NCBI GenBank assembly: GCA_977006965.1
Contig: OZ345372.1
Location: 2,232,001 to 2,296,000, forward strand
Direction of reading: 5' to 3'
DNA length: 64,000 bases
DNA from: Phymatolithon calcareum
Lineage: Eukaryota; Rhodophyta; Florideophyceae; Hapalidiales
Of the stretch, positions 30,434-41,354 are shown piece after piece. How positions within the stretch are numbered: position 1 is the stretch's first letter; the number at the start of each line of letters is the position of its first letter. The position numbers and the translations under genes were made by a program. The notes under the pieces were generated by a model, which saw only the letters and a program-made list of their open reading frames with translations, did no database searches and had not been told where the DNA came from.

Positions 30434-32202
30434 TTAGAGTCTGTACACAAAAAGGAAGAGTTCAGTAGAGAAATCGACAAGACCAAAATGTTAGTACAAC
30501 TGCAATCCGTAGACTTTTCGCTTTCAAACAAAAATGCAACAAGAAACATGACATACCCAATGTTAAAGGAAAGACCGAGGTTCCCGGGGCCGACTCCTGA
30601 GGTGAACCCGTTGGGTCCCAACAGAGAGGCGGATTCGTCTGGAACCATCGAAATCTGGATGTTGGTGCGCCCTTGCTGATAGCTCAAGCTAGCGTTAATG
30701 TTAGTATCCGGAGGGCGGTAAGCCGCCCCCACATTCCATTGTCCCGAACCTCCGCTGCCGCCATAAGCCTGTGCTTGAATAGCGTTCATCTGACTTTGCT
30801 GAATCTGCAAATACTGCATTGCATGAGCTTGCTGCTGGGCAGCAGACACCTGGGATGTCAACAATCGTTTTCTCTGAGTCGAAATCTCTTGCATCATGTT
30901 CTGCAAGTCGGTGCGTTCCTGACTGCTACTCCAGCTGGAGCCTGGTCGCTTCGATTCTTCTGCTTCACGGAGAAATAGCGAGTCCGCGGAGAAAAACGCG
31001 AAATCGGAAGGCATGTCTTCGGAAGAGGTAGCCGACTTAAAGTGAACCAGTGCATTCTCGCGAAGGATTTGAATCTGCTTCATGTAGACGGCATGCTGCG
31101 AAGTATCGATAATTGACTCAAGCTCACGACGTTTCCGGGACTGAATTGGCTCTTCACGGAATTGCGCTGTAGCATTGTCGTAGGCCAGCAACGCCGAAGT
31201 CATAATCTCCCCGCATTTTGCCCCATAGCCTTCAATCTTTTCTCCGCCATTCAGATTCACGGACAAATCTTCGACTTTTGAAAGCGCAGTTGCCAGGGCG
31301 TTGGAAAATGCTTCATTACATTGAAAGGCCCCGACAAGTGACTCGCCACCCGCCTCCCCCGTGATGTCTTTTGCGCCCGCTTCCGGAGATGCTACAAAGT
31401 CACTTTCCCAAAGATTTGTGGCAAACACGCCAAAGCGATCTGCCGGGATTTGTTTCGAGTAGTCGCTTTTTGAAAGGGAATCACCGACATCTTGGTCCAG
31501 CAGCCGCTGTGTTAAAACAGCACAGCCCTCCTTGAAACCTTCCGGACAATGTCGCATATGGGGCAATGTGGAAACAGAAAGGTCAAACAAGTCATCCATC
31601 GTCAAAGTCGAGGTGGGGAACAATTTCGTCCAGATCTCCGTAGCGTCCTGCTTCAAAAGCTTTTCAAGCGCATCTAAGTCGGCGTCGTCTTCCACATCGC
31701 GCACAACAAATACAAGTGCAGATGCGAAAAGAGCATTATCGGTTCTCGCTGCCTTCTCGGCTTCAGTGAACACCGATTCCAACAGGGAGTATCCCGTTGC
31801 ATCAAGTCGTCCAACATCATGGTACCAAATGTTGAGGAGAATGACATCTGCCAACGCAGTAGCAAAACTCGCACATTTACCGTGAAACGCTTTCCCTGCT
31901 TTTCCGCGCTCCCTAGAGTCGCTGCCCTCGATGTCCATCGCAACGATATACTTCGAGTTGGCAGCTTTCGAGATGGCGATCCCCTTAGTAGTCGCATTTC
32001 CAACAGTCGAGCGAGACCCCACAGAAAAATTGGTACCGAGCGTTTGATTGAGCAAAGTAGACTTGCCAGAAGCTTGAGCACCTAGAACAGCAACTATAAT
32101 AACTGCTTCGGAACCGAGCTCAGCGTCCTCAGGAAACCACACGGCGTCTTTGTGTGAAACTTTTCCATCGCCATCAATGAACTGCAAAACTTGGTTTGAC
32201 AT
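30434..32202 (-). CDS. RHD3/Sey1-type dynamin-like GTPase lacking the membrane hairpin
   Basis: Exon 1 32202-30557, a 116-nt intron 30556-30441, exon 2 30440-30434 (only 7 nt of coding, ending TAA); 550 residues. GTPase motifs: GAQASGKST at 41-49, TTKG at 71-74, DIEG at 90-93, and RD at 168-169 (VVRDVEDD), the guanine-recognition pair of the atlastin/RHD3/GBP group. VLGAQASGKSTLLN and the DIEGSDSRERG context fit RHD3/Sey1, which fuse ER tubules. Those proteins are about 750-850 residues with a paired transmembrane hairpin. This one is shorter and ends in a Gln-rich coil (QQQAHAMQYLQIQQSQ) and a Gly/Ser-rich segment, without a hydrophobic pair. If the intron were retained a VMFLVAFLF stretch would appear, but that is a splicing artefact. 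Membrane fusion by itself is therefore doubtful. Confidence 0.82.
30441..30556 (-). other. 3'-terminal intron of the Sey1-like gene
   Basis: 116 nt with donor GTATGT, a perfect TACTAAC branch site (30496-30490) and acceptor TGTACAG. All three match the strict consensus of intron-poor genomes. Confidence 0.85.
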
Positions 32203-33377
32203 TTCGTGGGTGAAAGGGTACCGCTTCGACGACGACGCGCGTTGGGATCTGCTCCGCCGTTAGTTCTGCCGATCGAAAACGCTGCTCGAGGCAATGCGAA
32301 ATACCCACCGTAGCGGCAGATGGTGGGTGCCGAAGTTGGTCTCCTGAACGGCCACCGCGCGGTGTTTGTTGAGCTCGCAACGGGTCGGGAGATGGAACCC
32401 TAGATAAATTAGAGTGGAGCTGGGGAACATTGCGGCAGAGTATGACAACTGCGGAGATTATTCATTTTTTGCATCAGACGGGAACTGGACCCCTAGTTGC
32501 CCCACCGGGTCTTCAAACTAAGTTCGGACCAGGGGACATTCTTGTTAGAGGCATTCCAGCTATTTGATTGGACAATCTCCCTGATTGCTATAGCCATTGA
32601 ATTGAGAGTACATTTCACATGTCATTCAGGTGATACGCGGCTTATGACATAAGTTCAAATCAAGATCGATTCAACCTGAATTTTTTTCTTTCAAGTTTAT
32701 TTAAAAGCCCCACAGACTTCCGAAGATATGGGCAAGGCTTCCTCTGATGCTACCTGCCAATTCAACCTGAATGTAATCCCCGGACGCACAACTCCCGACA
32801 CGACTAAGCAGGAATGAGCCACCTCTACATTCTCGTCCAGCGCGACCGGTATGACGGAGCGGACAGCGGAACTACGAAGAGCTCAATATATTTTTAAGGA
32901 TTGCAGTATCAACGTGGATAAAATTCCAATCTTCTTCCTGGCCCACGTTTCGAGCAACATCGATCATTGAAGCGGATTCGAGAATTCAGTGCGGTAGCGC
33001 ATTGTAAAAATTGGCACTTGGAGCGTCACATGCGGTACGCCTACGGGGGGTGGGTGTACAGTTGGAATGATCGATGTGTGCTAATTCTGTAGTACACATT
33101 CAGCCTTGTGACGAGCCGATGTCGTCCAATTCAGAACTGTTCTGAACGTATTACTCAACTATGGTGACGCACCTTCTGCAATTTAATTGGAACTGCCAAT
33201 GAATCGCGCTCTCGGACTCAGCCCTGAAACGATGGCTGATCAAAACTGTAACCACCCTTCAGGGAGGGGCAACCAGACAAAATCCTGTCCGCTCAGCGCT
33301 CTAGCAGTGTCCATCCTTTCTGAATTGTACTCGTCTGATATCTTGGTCCATAACTGCAAACTGTGTTTCTAAAAAGT
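32203..33377. other. Intergenic with a retroposon scrap
   Basis: 32690-32760 (TTTATTTAAAAGCCCCACAG, then GGCAAGGCTTCCTC) matches 61205-61280 and looks like a LINE or SINE 3' tail. Nothing else supported. Confidence 0.45.
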
Positions 33378-33402
33378 CCCCCCCCCCCCCCCCCCCCCGG
33401 GG
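33378..33402. repeat. Poly-C tract (21 C followed by GGGG)
   Basis: A homopolymer of 21 C runs from 33378 to 33398, then GGGG. Its length is likely unstable and may be an assembly approximation; the opposite strand is a G-run able to form a quadruplex. Confidence 0.9.
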
Positions 33403-33920
33403 ACTCCAATCCAAACTTCTTGGTTGTGAGGAGAACTTTTTCGTCTTGGAAGTATTTTCGCGGAACTTGGAGTTCGGCTTATAGAAGCTTGTGCCCTTCT
33501 CGACGCTGGTGTGAAGTAACCGTGCTTGCTCGATTAATGAGGGGCATGGTGTTGAAGGTATTATTGAAAGGTGGCCTTCAGGTTATAAGAGCTATGCCAA
33601 AGCTGCCAATCGCGCTAACAGGCGGTGAATGTACGATAGAGAGTCGCCATTGCACCAAGATCTGAAGTATATGAAACTCTTACTTACGTTGCAAGCGTGC
33701 CAAACATCAATCCTTTACACTCAAGGTTCTCCAGCTCGTTCGGTATCGGGGACGTGGATTTATTGAGAAGGTACCATGACTCAAAACTGGAGGAATGTCC
33801 GCCAAATGTCAATGACACACTAAAAATCGCTTTGTTAAGCAGCTCGGCGGTTACGATGAGTAGCGAGAAGAAATGCACTGGGATGATGCCAGTGGGTAGA
33901 CAAGCAATCGGCTATATCGG
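33403..33920. other. Gene-free stretch
   Basis: No supported gene or repeat match. Confidence 0.35.
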
Positions 33921-34150
33921 TAACCAAAGGCAGGATTGACAGAGGTGCTCTTGAGATGTTCTCGAAGCTAAAGTCCTCCGTGTACTCAAAACGTTCTTAA
34001 CTCGTAATTCTCTCCCAACAAGAACTCCTGAGAGTCGCTTGCACTCAAACTTAATTTCTCTGCTCATCTTCGACGACGCTAGAGGACGTTGTAAGACGAC
34101 TAGTTTGATCACCGCGAAAATCCCAAAGTAGGCACCCAATACGAATTTTC
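33921..34150 (-). mobile_element. LINE 3' fragment, family L1 (inverted)
   Basis: The minus-strand frame 34139-33912 encodes AYFGIFAVIKLVVLQRPLASS and ECKRLSGVLVGRELRVKNVLS, the same ending as the other L1 copies. It lies 255 bp downstream of the NOX-like gene. Confidence 0.65.
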
Positions 34151-34404
34151 TCCAAATTGATGCTCGGTTAATACACTTAATAGCCTGAAGTAGCTTGACT
34201 AACCATAGTTAAGGTTCAAAACATGTTTACTTCAGGAAGATCGTAAAATCGATAGCAGGCTCTAGTTCATTCTCTCGTCTACATTCAGCTACACGACAAG
34301 CTTTTGCGGAGCCGCGTTTCTAGAAATTTCCACTTCCAAAGATAAGCATAAACATTTAAGGAGCTCATTGAGCATTGAAAACACGATCGGTATACTCCAC
34401 GGAC

Positions 34405-36255
34405 TCAGACGCCTGATCCATGACGATCGAATGCCCCTAGCCTGAGCTTCTGCAAGAACGACTTCTTTCGCTTCTCGTCGTTGTCGTATGACGGCCCGGC
34501 CACAAAGCGACATCTTCGTGCACGAGCGCCTCTCTCTACAGCCTTCTGTATTCCTCCGCTGCCTTGGAAGAAAACAATATTACCATCCGGAATCTCTTTC
34601 TCGAAGTTGATGCGTCCGTGTTGCAGTCGTATCCCTGAACGCCCAAGGCTCATGATGCTCGTTTCCGTGCCAGCAACGCTACCATCGTATCCATTATCAC
34701 CGCAGATTTCGTCGACATCCCGCTGCTTCTTCACGACAAACTCTCCAACGAGTCTGTCACCGGTTCCGCCATCCGTCAGAGCTAATACAACACGGCAATT
34801 ATACACAGCAATGTGCTTGATGAGCGGCGCCAAAACCTCTGCCACCCAGTGGATCAGAGCTGCATCGCGTGCCGTATAGAGGATCGTCAGTGGTGTCAGG
34901 CTCTTCATATCGCGATGCTGTTGCACGGCGTCAATCAAATATCCAGCAGCAGATCCACCGGCAACCAACGTCACGGGTAGTCGGCCGTTTTCAATACTTT
35001 CTCTGACTGACTCCGACATCCCTCCAAGAAAAGGTCCCCACGTTATAATATCGAGATTAGTAGCTTCCGCCACACGTTTCGTGTGAGATACCTTGTCTTT
35101 CCTTCCCAATGCGACCTTTCTCTTGTTGTGATAAACGCGTACTAGAAGACAAGAGCTCCACGGACAACCACCAGCCAGATCGAGACCGGATCGATTTTCG
35201 AAACCTGTGAACACGTGTGCACGCTCCAACAGTGACGAATCCTTCATCTTGAGAAAGTACTTTGGACCGACGGTAGTGCTCCGGCGTTCTTGGTTCCAGA
35301 AGAGAAGCATGTAATTGTGGCTGAGGTGCATGCGGAAGATTTCAGGTTTATGTCGACGCCAGTACACGCCAACGACGAGATCGGCGATCCAAATAACGAA
35401 GAACGGAGTGTTGAGAATCCACGAGTGTGGGTGGGTATGGCGTCGGACGATGTCGATGAAGTAAAGTACGGCGATGAGGCTGTGCACCTGGACACCAAGA
35501 TGCCATCGAGTTGCCAACCATCGAACGGTGAATGGGAGCAGAATGCCAAGTAAAATTGTCATCTCAACAATGCGGAATACGTCGTCGCCCTGTAGACTCA
35601 TGGTTTGAGTATCGACGTTAATGTCTTTGAAGCCCTTAGGTCCACGTTCCGATAGAATCCATTCAAATTTACCAAGGACAACTTGTGCGTGCCAACCATG
35701 GAAGATACAAGGGAAGACGATACTCCACACATGCAAAAGGGTCATGACGACGATTCCAATACCATTCCACTTATGGAGGCGACGATTCGCCTCAACATAA
35801 TCACGCATGTCGAAGACGTATCGTGCAAGCCAGCTCTCGGACAACCAGGCGTACGTGGTGTGACACATGGAGAAGAAGACCAAATTGAGTGCCACAATGC
35901 AGTAGCGACCACTGATGCGGGCCACAGCATCGTACATTCTGACAGCCCATGGTCCCTCTTTGAGTTGAAAGAAGGCATCGCCGGCAAAATCAGAACCTGC
36001 AGTGCCGGACCCAATACGATATATTTCACGAGGCCAGACGTTCCAGGTAAAGCGATCAATGATTGCAAGCATAGTCCATGTTCCATAAATGAGCCAGACG
36101 AAGAGCTCGTAGTTGATGAGTGGACGACCGCGGTTTGGCTGCGGCTGCCGAGCAGCAGGATGGTCCGGAGAGGCCTTCAAGGCAAAGGAAGATGGGGAGT
36201 CGGGAAGGGGGAAAGAAGCAGTTGACGGGAACTCTGTTAGGTCCTTGACCTCCAT
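34405..36255 (-). CDS. NADPH-oxidase/ferric-reductase-like flavocytochrome, copy 1
   Basis: 616 residues from ATG 36255 (MEVKDLTEFPS), chosen because it aligns with the start of copy 2; the frame continues upstream without homology (MTPP at 36297 is possible). Proteins of this family pass electrons from NADPH through FAD and two haems across a membrane, making superoxide or reducing iron. Seen: about six membrane spans, the haem-ligand pair H-x13-H in RRLHKWNG...LLHVW, a second His cluster HLGVQVH...RRHTHPHSW, HVFT near GFENRS as a variant of the HPFT flavin motif, WGPFLGG, and a nucleotide site VAGGSAAGYL with ILYTARD and GNIVFFQGSGG. No EF-hands. It has IADL where copy 2 has the more usual IADR. 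Confidence 0.85.
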   Translation of the reverse strand: MEVKDLTEFPSTASFPLPDSPSSFALKASPDHPAARQPQPNRGRPLINYELFVWLIYGTWTMLAIIDRFTWNVWPREIYRIGSGTAGSDFAGDAFFQLKEGPWAVRMYDAVARISGRYCIVALNLVFFSMCHTTYAWLSESWLARYVFDMRDYVEANRRLHKWNGIGIVVMTLLHVWSIVFPCIFHGWHAQVVLGKFEWILSERGPKGFKDINVDTQTMSLQGDDVFRIVEMTILLGILLPFTVRWLATRWHLGVQVHSLIAVLYFIDIVRRHTHPHSWILNTPFFVIWIADLVVGVYWRRHKPEIFRMHLSHNYMLLFWNQERRSTTVGPKYFLKMKDSSLLERAHVFTGFENRSGLDLAGGCPWSSCLLVRVYHNKRKVALGRKDKVSHTKRVAEATNLDIITWGPFLGGMSESVRESIENGRLPVTLVAGGSAAGYLIDAVQQHRDMKSLTPLTILYTARDAALIHWVAEVLAPLIKHIAVYNCRVVLALTDGGTGDRLVGEFVVKKQRDVDEICGDNGYDGSVAGTETSIMSLGRSGIRLQHGRINFEKEIPDGNIVFFQGSGGIQKAVERGARARRCRFVAGPSYDNDEKRKKSFLQKLRLGAFDRHGSGV

Positions 36256-37975
36256 GGATGGAGTAGCTTGGGTGGAATGGTACAGAGGGGGTGTCATGTA
36301 GTCTAGGAGGGAAGATTTATAGTGGCCGGTTTGAGGTGCTGATTTCGAATGAGCATAAGTCTGGGCGCGGACGATGCGTCTAATGCACGGTGTCGGTGTT
36401 GACACGCGAGCAAACGCGGTGGTTTGAGAGAAAATGAGTAACGCTTTCCGAAAGGCAGGCCTTGGAAGACTCTGCCAGCGGTGTTTTGCTCTCGTCAACT
36501 CTGCCTTCAATTTATTCTCAGCCGAACCTATTATGTAGTAAATCGGAACTATCCTAGAGAAGGAAAAAATGGCGCAACCTAAAACAGGCATGACCCAAGC
36601 CTTTGAATTTGAGTCAAATAAGGAAACGCAATGGGAGGTAGTGACTTGGCAACCCGAACGAGTACATCTTGAACGGTAATACGCAAATGCGCTAAGCACG
36701 GCAATCTGGGTATTGCTGGGTACCGGAGATTGAGCTGGACAGATTTACAGCCTGATCCGGCAATAGCGTCGTATTTCTCCGAAGGATAAGCTGTATTGAA
36801 TGCAAAGGACGCAGTGCTTTTCTAAAAGCACCCTTTGCGATGATCATTGACTTAAGCAGCGTACGTACAGAGCTATTGATGTAGTTGACAGTGTGGTTCC
36901 ATTTTGTGGATCCATTTATGTCAAGTATGTATGTTTTACATTTGGTGCTTAAGATCGTCTCTGTTGCAAATTGGTCGGATCAACATGCTGACAGGCCACA
37001 TAGAATATGGGCCTCATCCCAATGCCTACTCTTCTTATAGATCCCAACAATGCTATGACAGAGATCGGCGTCATCAGGCAGCGAGCATACCAAGCCGCCC
37101 CGCCACGGCGCAGCTGTTGCGTTATGAGCTGAGTTACGAGCCACTATAAAAGAGTAAGAGCATTGTATTACAGTATGCTCTCAATATTCGTCGGACCCTT
37201 TACGGGTAAGTTTCGTAAGGGCCATCATGTCATTTCGGAATCTTGCTCTCGTTGGTCATTGCATTCATTCCAGCACGGTTTCAATAAGATTGAGGCCATT
37301 GGTGGTCGATAAGCAAATTCGAATTGTTAATGACTACGATCGACTCTAAATATAGTCGAACGCTGAACTGAAGACTGCCTCCTGGGCAGCCAAGTTCTAC
37401 GGCAGAGGGCCAGACCAACAGCAGGATCAATCTTTTGGGAACGTAAAACCACGAGTTCTGCTAATCATATGATAGAGTGCTAGAAACGTAAACCCAGCCA
37501 CAAAACGAACAAATTATTAACAAATCATTCACACTTGGTATGATAGGGGCACCTCTGGTCAAAATGATTGTAAAGAAGAATGAACCATTATCAATAATAC
37601 TTGTTATTCCTCTGATAAATGCAATCGTACAAGTGCTTATAATTTGCTCATTTGTATGAGACAGAGATCAAGCTGCCGCGTTTCCCGCAAACTGGACAAA
37701 GTGTCCCGAATTGAAGCACTCGAAGGCTCCGCCCTTCTTGACGGTTAGAAACCCCCTTCCCCCAAGGCAATGCGCACCTGCAGCGCAGAAATGTAATATG
37801 TGGACGCAGCTCCACGAGCACGAAGAAGAAGAATTATTGTTTAGATATTTATTAAAACAGCTGGCAACGCATCTGTTCAAGAAAGGCGCGAGATGAGGCC
37901 CAACTCGCCGCTCCTCTGCCTTGCAACATCGTTCGGGTTTTCAAAATCCATAAGTGAAGGCAACCTGAACTGCTT
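36256..37975. other. Upstream region and gene-free intergenic DNA
   Basis: 36256-36700 stays open as an extension of the NOX-like frame but has no counterpart in copy 2. 36810-36835 carries a small hairpin (TGCTTTTCTAAAAGCA). Nothing else supported. Confidence 0.4.
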
Positions 37976-38251
37976 GTGGAAGCTGTCAACTCTTTGTATG
38001 ATTTGTAAAATTCTCGTCTTGCGCGGAACGTTAAGCGGTAACCATTTTCGCGTAAGAAAGTGAAGTACGAACATCGGGAAGACGATGGCCCAAACAGTTG
38101 TGCGCCTTATTGTGGAAGCTGTCAACCCTTTGCGTGATATATAAAAATCCAGTCTTGTGCGGGACGTCAAACGAAAACATTTTCGCGTAAGAAACCGAAG
38201 TGCGAACATCGGTAAGCAGGTCGCCCTAACTGTTGCGCGCATAGTAAGCAC
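37877..38251 (-). repeat. Two tandem 135-136-bp units within a minus-strand open frame
   Basis: Units starting at 37976 and 38112 (GTGGAAGCTGTCAA) repeat TTTTCGCGTAAGAAA and GCGAACATCGG blocks. The 124-codon minus frame reads PMFALRFLTRK and PMFVLHFLTRK 45 residues apart. Whether it is translated is unknown. Confidence 0.55.
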
Positions 38252-38315
38252 TATGTAAAGCTACATACGGCCGAACGAAAAACTGGGGGGGACCAGAACA
38301 TCATATGGCGCTCAG

Positions 38316-38658
38316 GGGATGACCAAAGCATTGGAATTATTTATTTATTTTTATTCTTTTCTCGAAAAGTGTCGAGAATAAATAATTTATTGTTGAACGC
38401 AGAAGCAATAAATTATTGTATTCAAGTTCAGTGAGGTATAAATAACTGGTTATTCCCCGAATTATTGGATCCTTCTTGCTACTTTCTGTCGCGATAGAAT
38501 AACCGGATCGAAAAAATGAGGAGTCCGATACAATAATTGTCGCAACCACGACGATCTCAATAAATACAATAAATATGCGAGACTCAGGAATAAATTATTG
38601 GAACAATAATTTAAATAATTACAATAGCAATTATTTTTTCCAATGCTTTGGGGATGAC
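38316..38658 (-). mobile_element. hAT miniature element B with perfect 8-bp target duplication
   Basis: 327 bp (38324-38650), with inverted ends CAAAGCATTGGAA/TTCCAATGCTTTG flanked by GGGATGAC (38316-38323, 38651-38658). On the minus strand it follows element A (466-1416) from the left end to TTGCGACAATTATTGTAT, jumps to CATTTTTTCGATCCGGTTATT, then to GGATCCAATAATTC and the right end. It is thus an internal-deletion derivative of A or a close relative. Confidence 0.92.
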
Positions 38659-39024
38659 CGGCGGTCAGTAGCCCAGCATAATATTTGACTTCTGGTGAGA
38701 CTTCTGCAATCGGAATAACAAAGCAGCCATGTACGTCAAGTGACCCTGCAGTATACTGTGGAGTCACGGAACTAGTAGTTGTTGCTGAATGCCGAAAACT
38801 GATACACGTCGTCGTTTTAGATGCACACAAGCCGCAGGTTTAGGAATACAACAATGACACTCAAAGTTGTCCCCCACAATAACCGCAACTTATATCAATT
38901 TCCTTACGCAAAGTATTGCAGTTTGCTATGCACTACACACCTCATGTAGGTCTTGCTCTTGTGGGACTTGAGCATGCTCCTCTTCCGCGTCTCGTACTAC
39001 TATTAGGTCTAATCGAGAAAATAT

Positions 39025-39333
39025 GAAAAATCGACTTTTGTTTGTTTGTTTGTTTATTGCATGATATTCGAGCTACACTAAGGTACCTCACGTCTAGGGG
39101 GCCTCTAAGATGTTCAAGAGCTGGATCCATTCTGGGTACTCTCGTAACTGCTTCCCGCGAGTACTGCGGCACAGCAATACACGGCGAAATCCGTGTGCCC
39201 TTCGTGGAACGTAATTCAATTCTTACACATGGAACCGGCAACCCCACATTCCTTCCTGTATTATACCGAAACATGCGCACAGGTGCGCGGAGACAGTTCT
39301 ACCACTATACCACAGGTGGAAAAATCGACTTTT
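39025..39333 (-). mobile_element. tRNA-derived SINE, copy 1, 15-bp target duplication
   Basis: The 279-bp body (39040-39318) reads on the minus strand from CCACCTGTGGTATAGTGGTA, a tRNA-like A box, to a 3' tail of AAAC repeats (TTTGTTTGTTTGTTT on the plus strand). It is flanked by GAAAAATCGACTTTT on both sides. The B box is degraded (GGTTCCATGTG). Its sister is at 61473-61768. Confidence 0.9.
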
Positions 39334-39439
39334 CTTAGTCTCAGAAATGGCAGGAATGTACTCATGCTTTGGCAAATCCTGGTTTAGGTGTTATTCCACT
39401 GGTAGCTTTCCAAAGGGCTGCACGACTCTATTCGCCAAT

Positions 39440-40440
39440 GACAATAATGAAGCCGAACTTCTCTCCAGGAAGCATTGATAATAGTGCACAATAATCGGTT
39501 TCTGAAGTTTCATACCTCAGGATATCTCTAGGACAAACCGGAATCACAGTCACAAACACAATCAGGCGCATGAAAAACGCCAAAGCAACGGTACACCAAC
39601 TGATGCCACTTGGGGTATTCATTCGGGGGATAAACATCCTGAAAGCCATAGGCATCTACAAGTCGTTGATCCAACCAAGGTGGGAATAAGCTATCCATCT
39701 CACACCGTGGACTTCAGAAGTACAAGAAGCTATTAAATAAGTAGAAAGAACCTTCTTCGGCAAGTGGAAGGATCGAGCGGCTCCGGCTTCTGTGTAGGGT
39801 CCAACCACCAGAACAAAGGAGAAAACTATTAGCTCTGAGGATGCTGCGAGGAGGAAAGGCAAGGAAGGTGGCTATCCTATCCAAACCAAGGGAAGAGCGA
39901 AACTTCAAGAACTGCAGTGGGCAAGTCTCGATATTGCCGCGATGCTGCAACAAAAACAGTTCGCGGCCCACTTCAAACATATGCAGGAACGGAAATCTCC
40001 AGGCTAACTCCGACGAATACTGATCGCTAACGAAGGCACGAGGCTCGAAGCAAGAAGAAAGAGGAATACCGTACGACAAACCGGATGAGATCCCTGGCAT
40101 CCTCAGGTTTGCCAAGGTGAGACATCGACAGCTGGCCATAAAATACGCAAGAGGCAGATTCCCTCAAGTGAGCACGACGCTAATATCGAATACATTCGGA
40201 ACGGCAGCAGAGCGCTACCTGGAGACCATACGCATGAAACTATCAAAGTATGAACTGGACCCGGGAGAAACATTAAGAACGGAAAAGGCATTAGACACCA
40301 TACTACTCTATAGCGTTACCATAATTGACAAGATGGAGAACGACGAGTTCCTGTATAAGGGACAAGGTACGAAAAGCTGCTCCCGTACAGTCTTAGGAGT
40401 GTTAATGAAGGCTTTCAAATAAAAAACGAAACAGTTGCAA
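39440..40440 (+). mobile_element. LINE fragment, family L2, C-terminal end and 3' tail
   Basis: A reverse-transcriptase thumb segment (IQPRW, HLTPW, with stops) near 39660-39720 leads, after frame changes, to the 40117-40422 frame. That frame carries HRQLAIKYARGRFPQVS and KALDTILLYS, which recur at 59776-60195, 60273-60569 and 61385-61990. The 3' end is GGAGTGTTAATGAAGGC, then an A-rich tail. Confidence 0.75.
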
Positions 40441-40885
40441 AAAAACAATAATCGATGTGAATATACCACACAAAATTTGTCTTGATTAGAATCAACAAGG
40501 CTAAATGGAAAACAGATTTGTACGGAACAACGTGAGTACAGTATCGTACGTCCACTTCCAAATGCAGTGAATTTACGGAAAGCGACAGTATATTACAAAT
40601 GCGGAAGGTTATGATACCAACACATCACCCAGATTTCTTTGAAGACATTAATGCCTTCTCTGTCCTATCAATTACCAACTCTCATCCTGAACATAGGTTT
40701 CAGAGCGCAACTACTGAATTCATGAAAGGGGATGATCGCCGTTTCCGTGGTCAGTACACTTCGAAAAAGGACGAACTATGAGTCTCTCAGGATTGCAAAG
40801 AACCTCACCTCTGTCAATGCCAGAAGAAATGTACTGATTTAGTTGAACAGCACCCCGACCAAGGCATAAAACATTAAGGCGATGC

Positions 40886-41028
40886 GTACCGTAAGCCGGG
40901 ATAACAAATGAAAGTAAAAAGTAAGAGTACCAGGCCCGAGTGGGTACAACAGGACCCGAGGGACTATTGTACGCAAGAGGACCAGGTACGCGTACGTTTT
41001 ACACATTTGTTATCCCGGCTTACGGTAC
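40886..41028. mobile_element. Miniature inverted-repeat element with 25-bp perfect ends
   Basis: The 143-bp element has perfect inverted ends; the outer part is CCGTAAGCCGGGATAACAAA. TA on each side would fit a mariner-type target, but the palindromic GTAC edge leaves the exact limit open. Non-coding. Confidence 0.75.
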
Positions 41029-41034
41029 ACATTC

Positions 41035-41165
41035 GACTTTTTTAAATGTCCGAAATCAAAATGAAAACGTAAGCGAAGGATTTTAGCGCAACGAAAAGTC
41101 TCTCAGGTGCAATGATAATTGACTAAGGGAGCTTCAATAAAACAGAAACCCATCCATCCATCCAT
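41035..41165. repeat. Dispersed retroposon tail, inverted copy
   Basis: Inverse of 8103-8215: AACGTAAGCGAAGGAT, CTCTCAGGTGCAATGATAA, GAGCTTCAATAAAACAG, then CCATCCATCCATCCAT. The AATAAA and the 4-nt repeat mark a 3' end on the plus strand. Confidence 0.65.
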
Positions 41166-41354
41166 ACGACTTGTTTTTGTAGACGCTGGAAAACATGCCG
41201 TTTTGAGTAGTACATGTTTGTCGCCAATGGAAGCTCCCACACAAAGTACAAAAATGACTCTTTCACCGGACCACTACGAACCGAAACGATTATAAATCGG
41301 TCCACGCCCAGACTGCTGTCGTTTTCTGTTCACGTTTTCAAAATATTAGAAAAA

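Noticed and set aside
35244-36225. Long frames antisense to the NOX-like gene (also at 46332-47289)
   Set aside because: They are kept in both copies only because the sense gene is conserved; codon-level constraint belongs to the sense frame.
34405-36699. NOX-like protein starting at 36699 (764 residues)
   Set aside because: The extra 148 residues have no counterpart in the paralogue, whose start aligns with ATG 36255.
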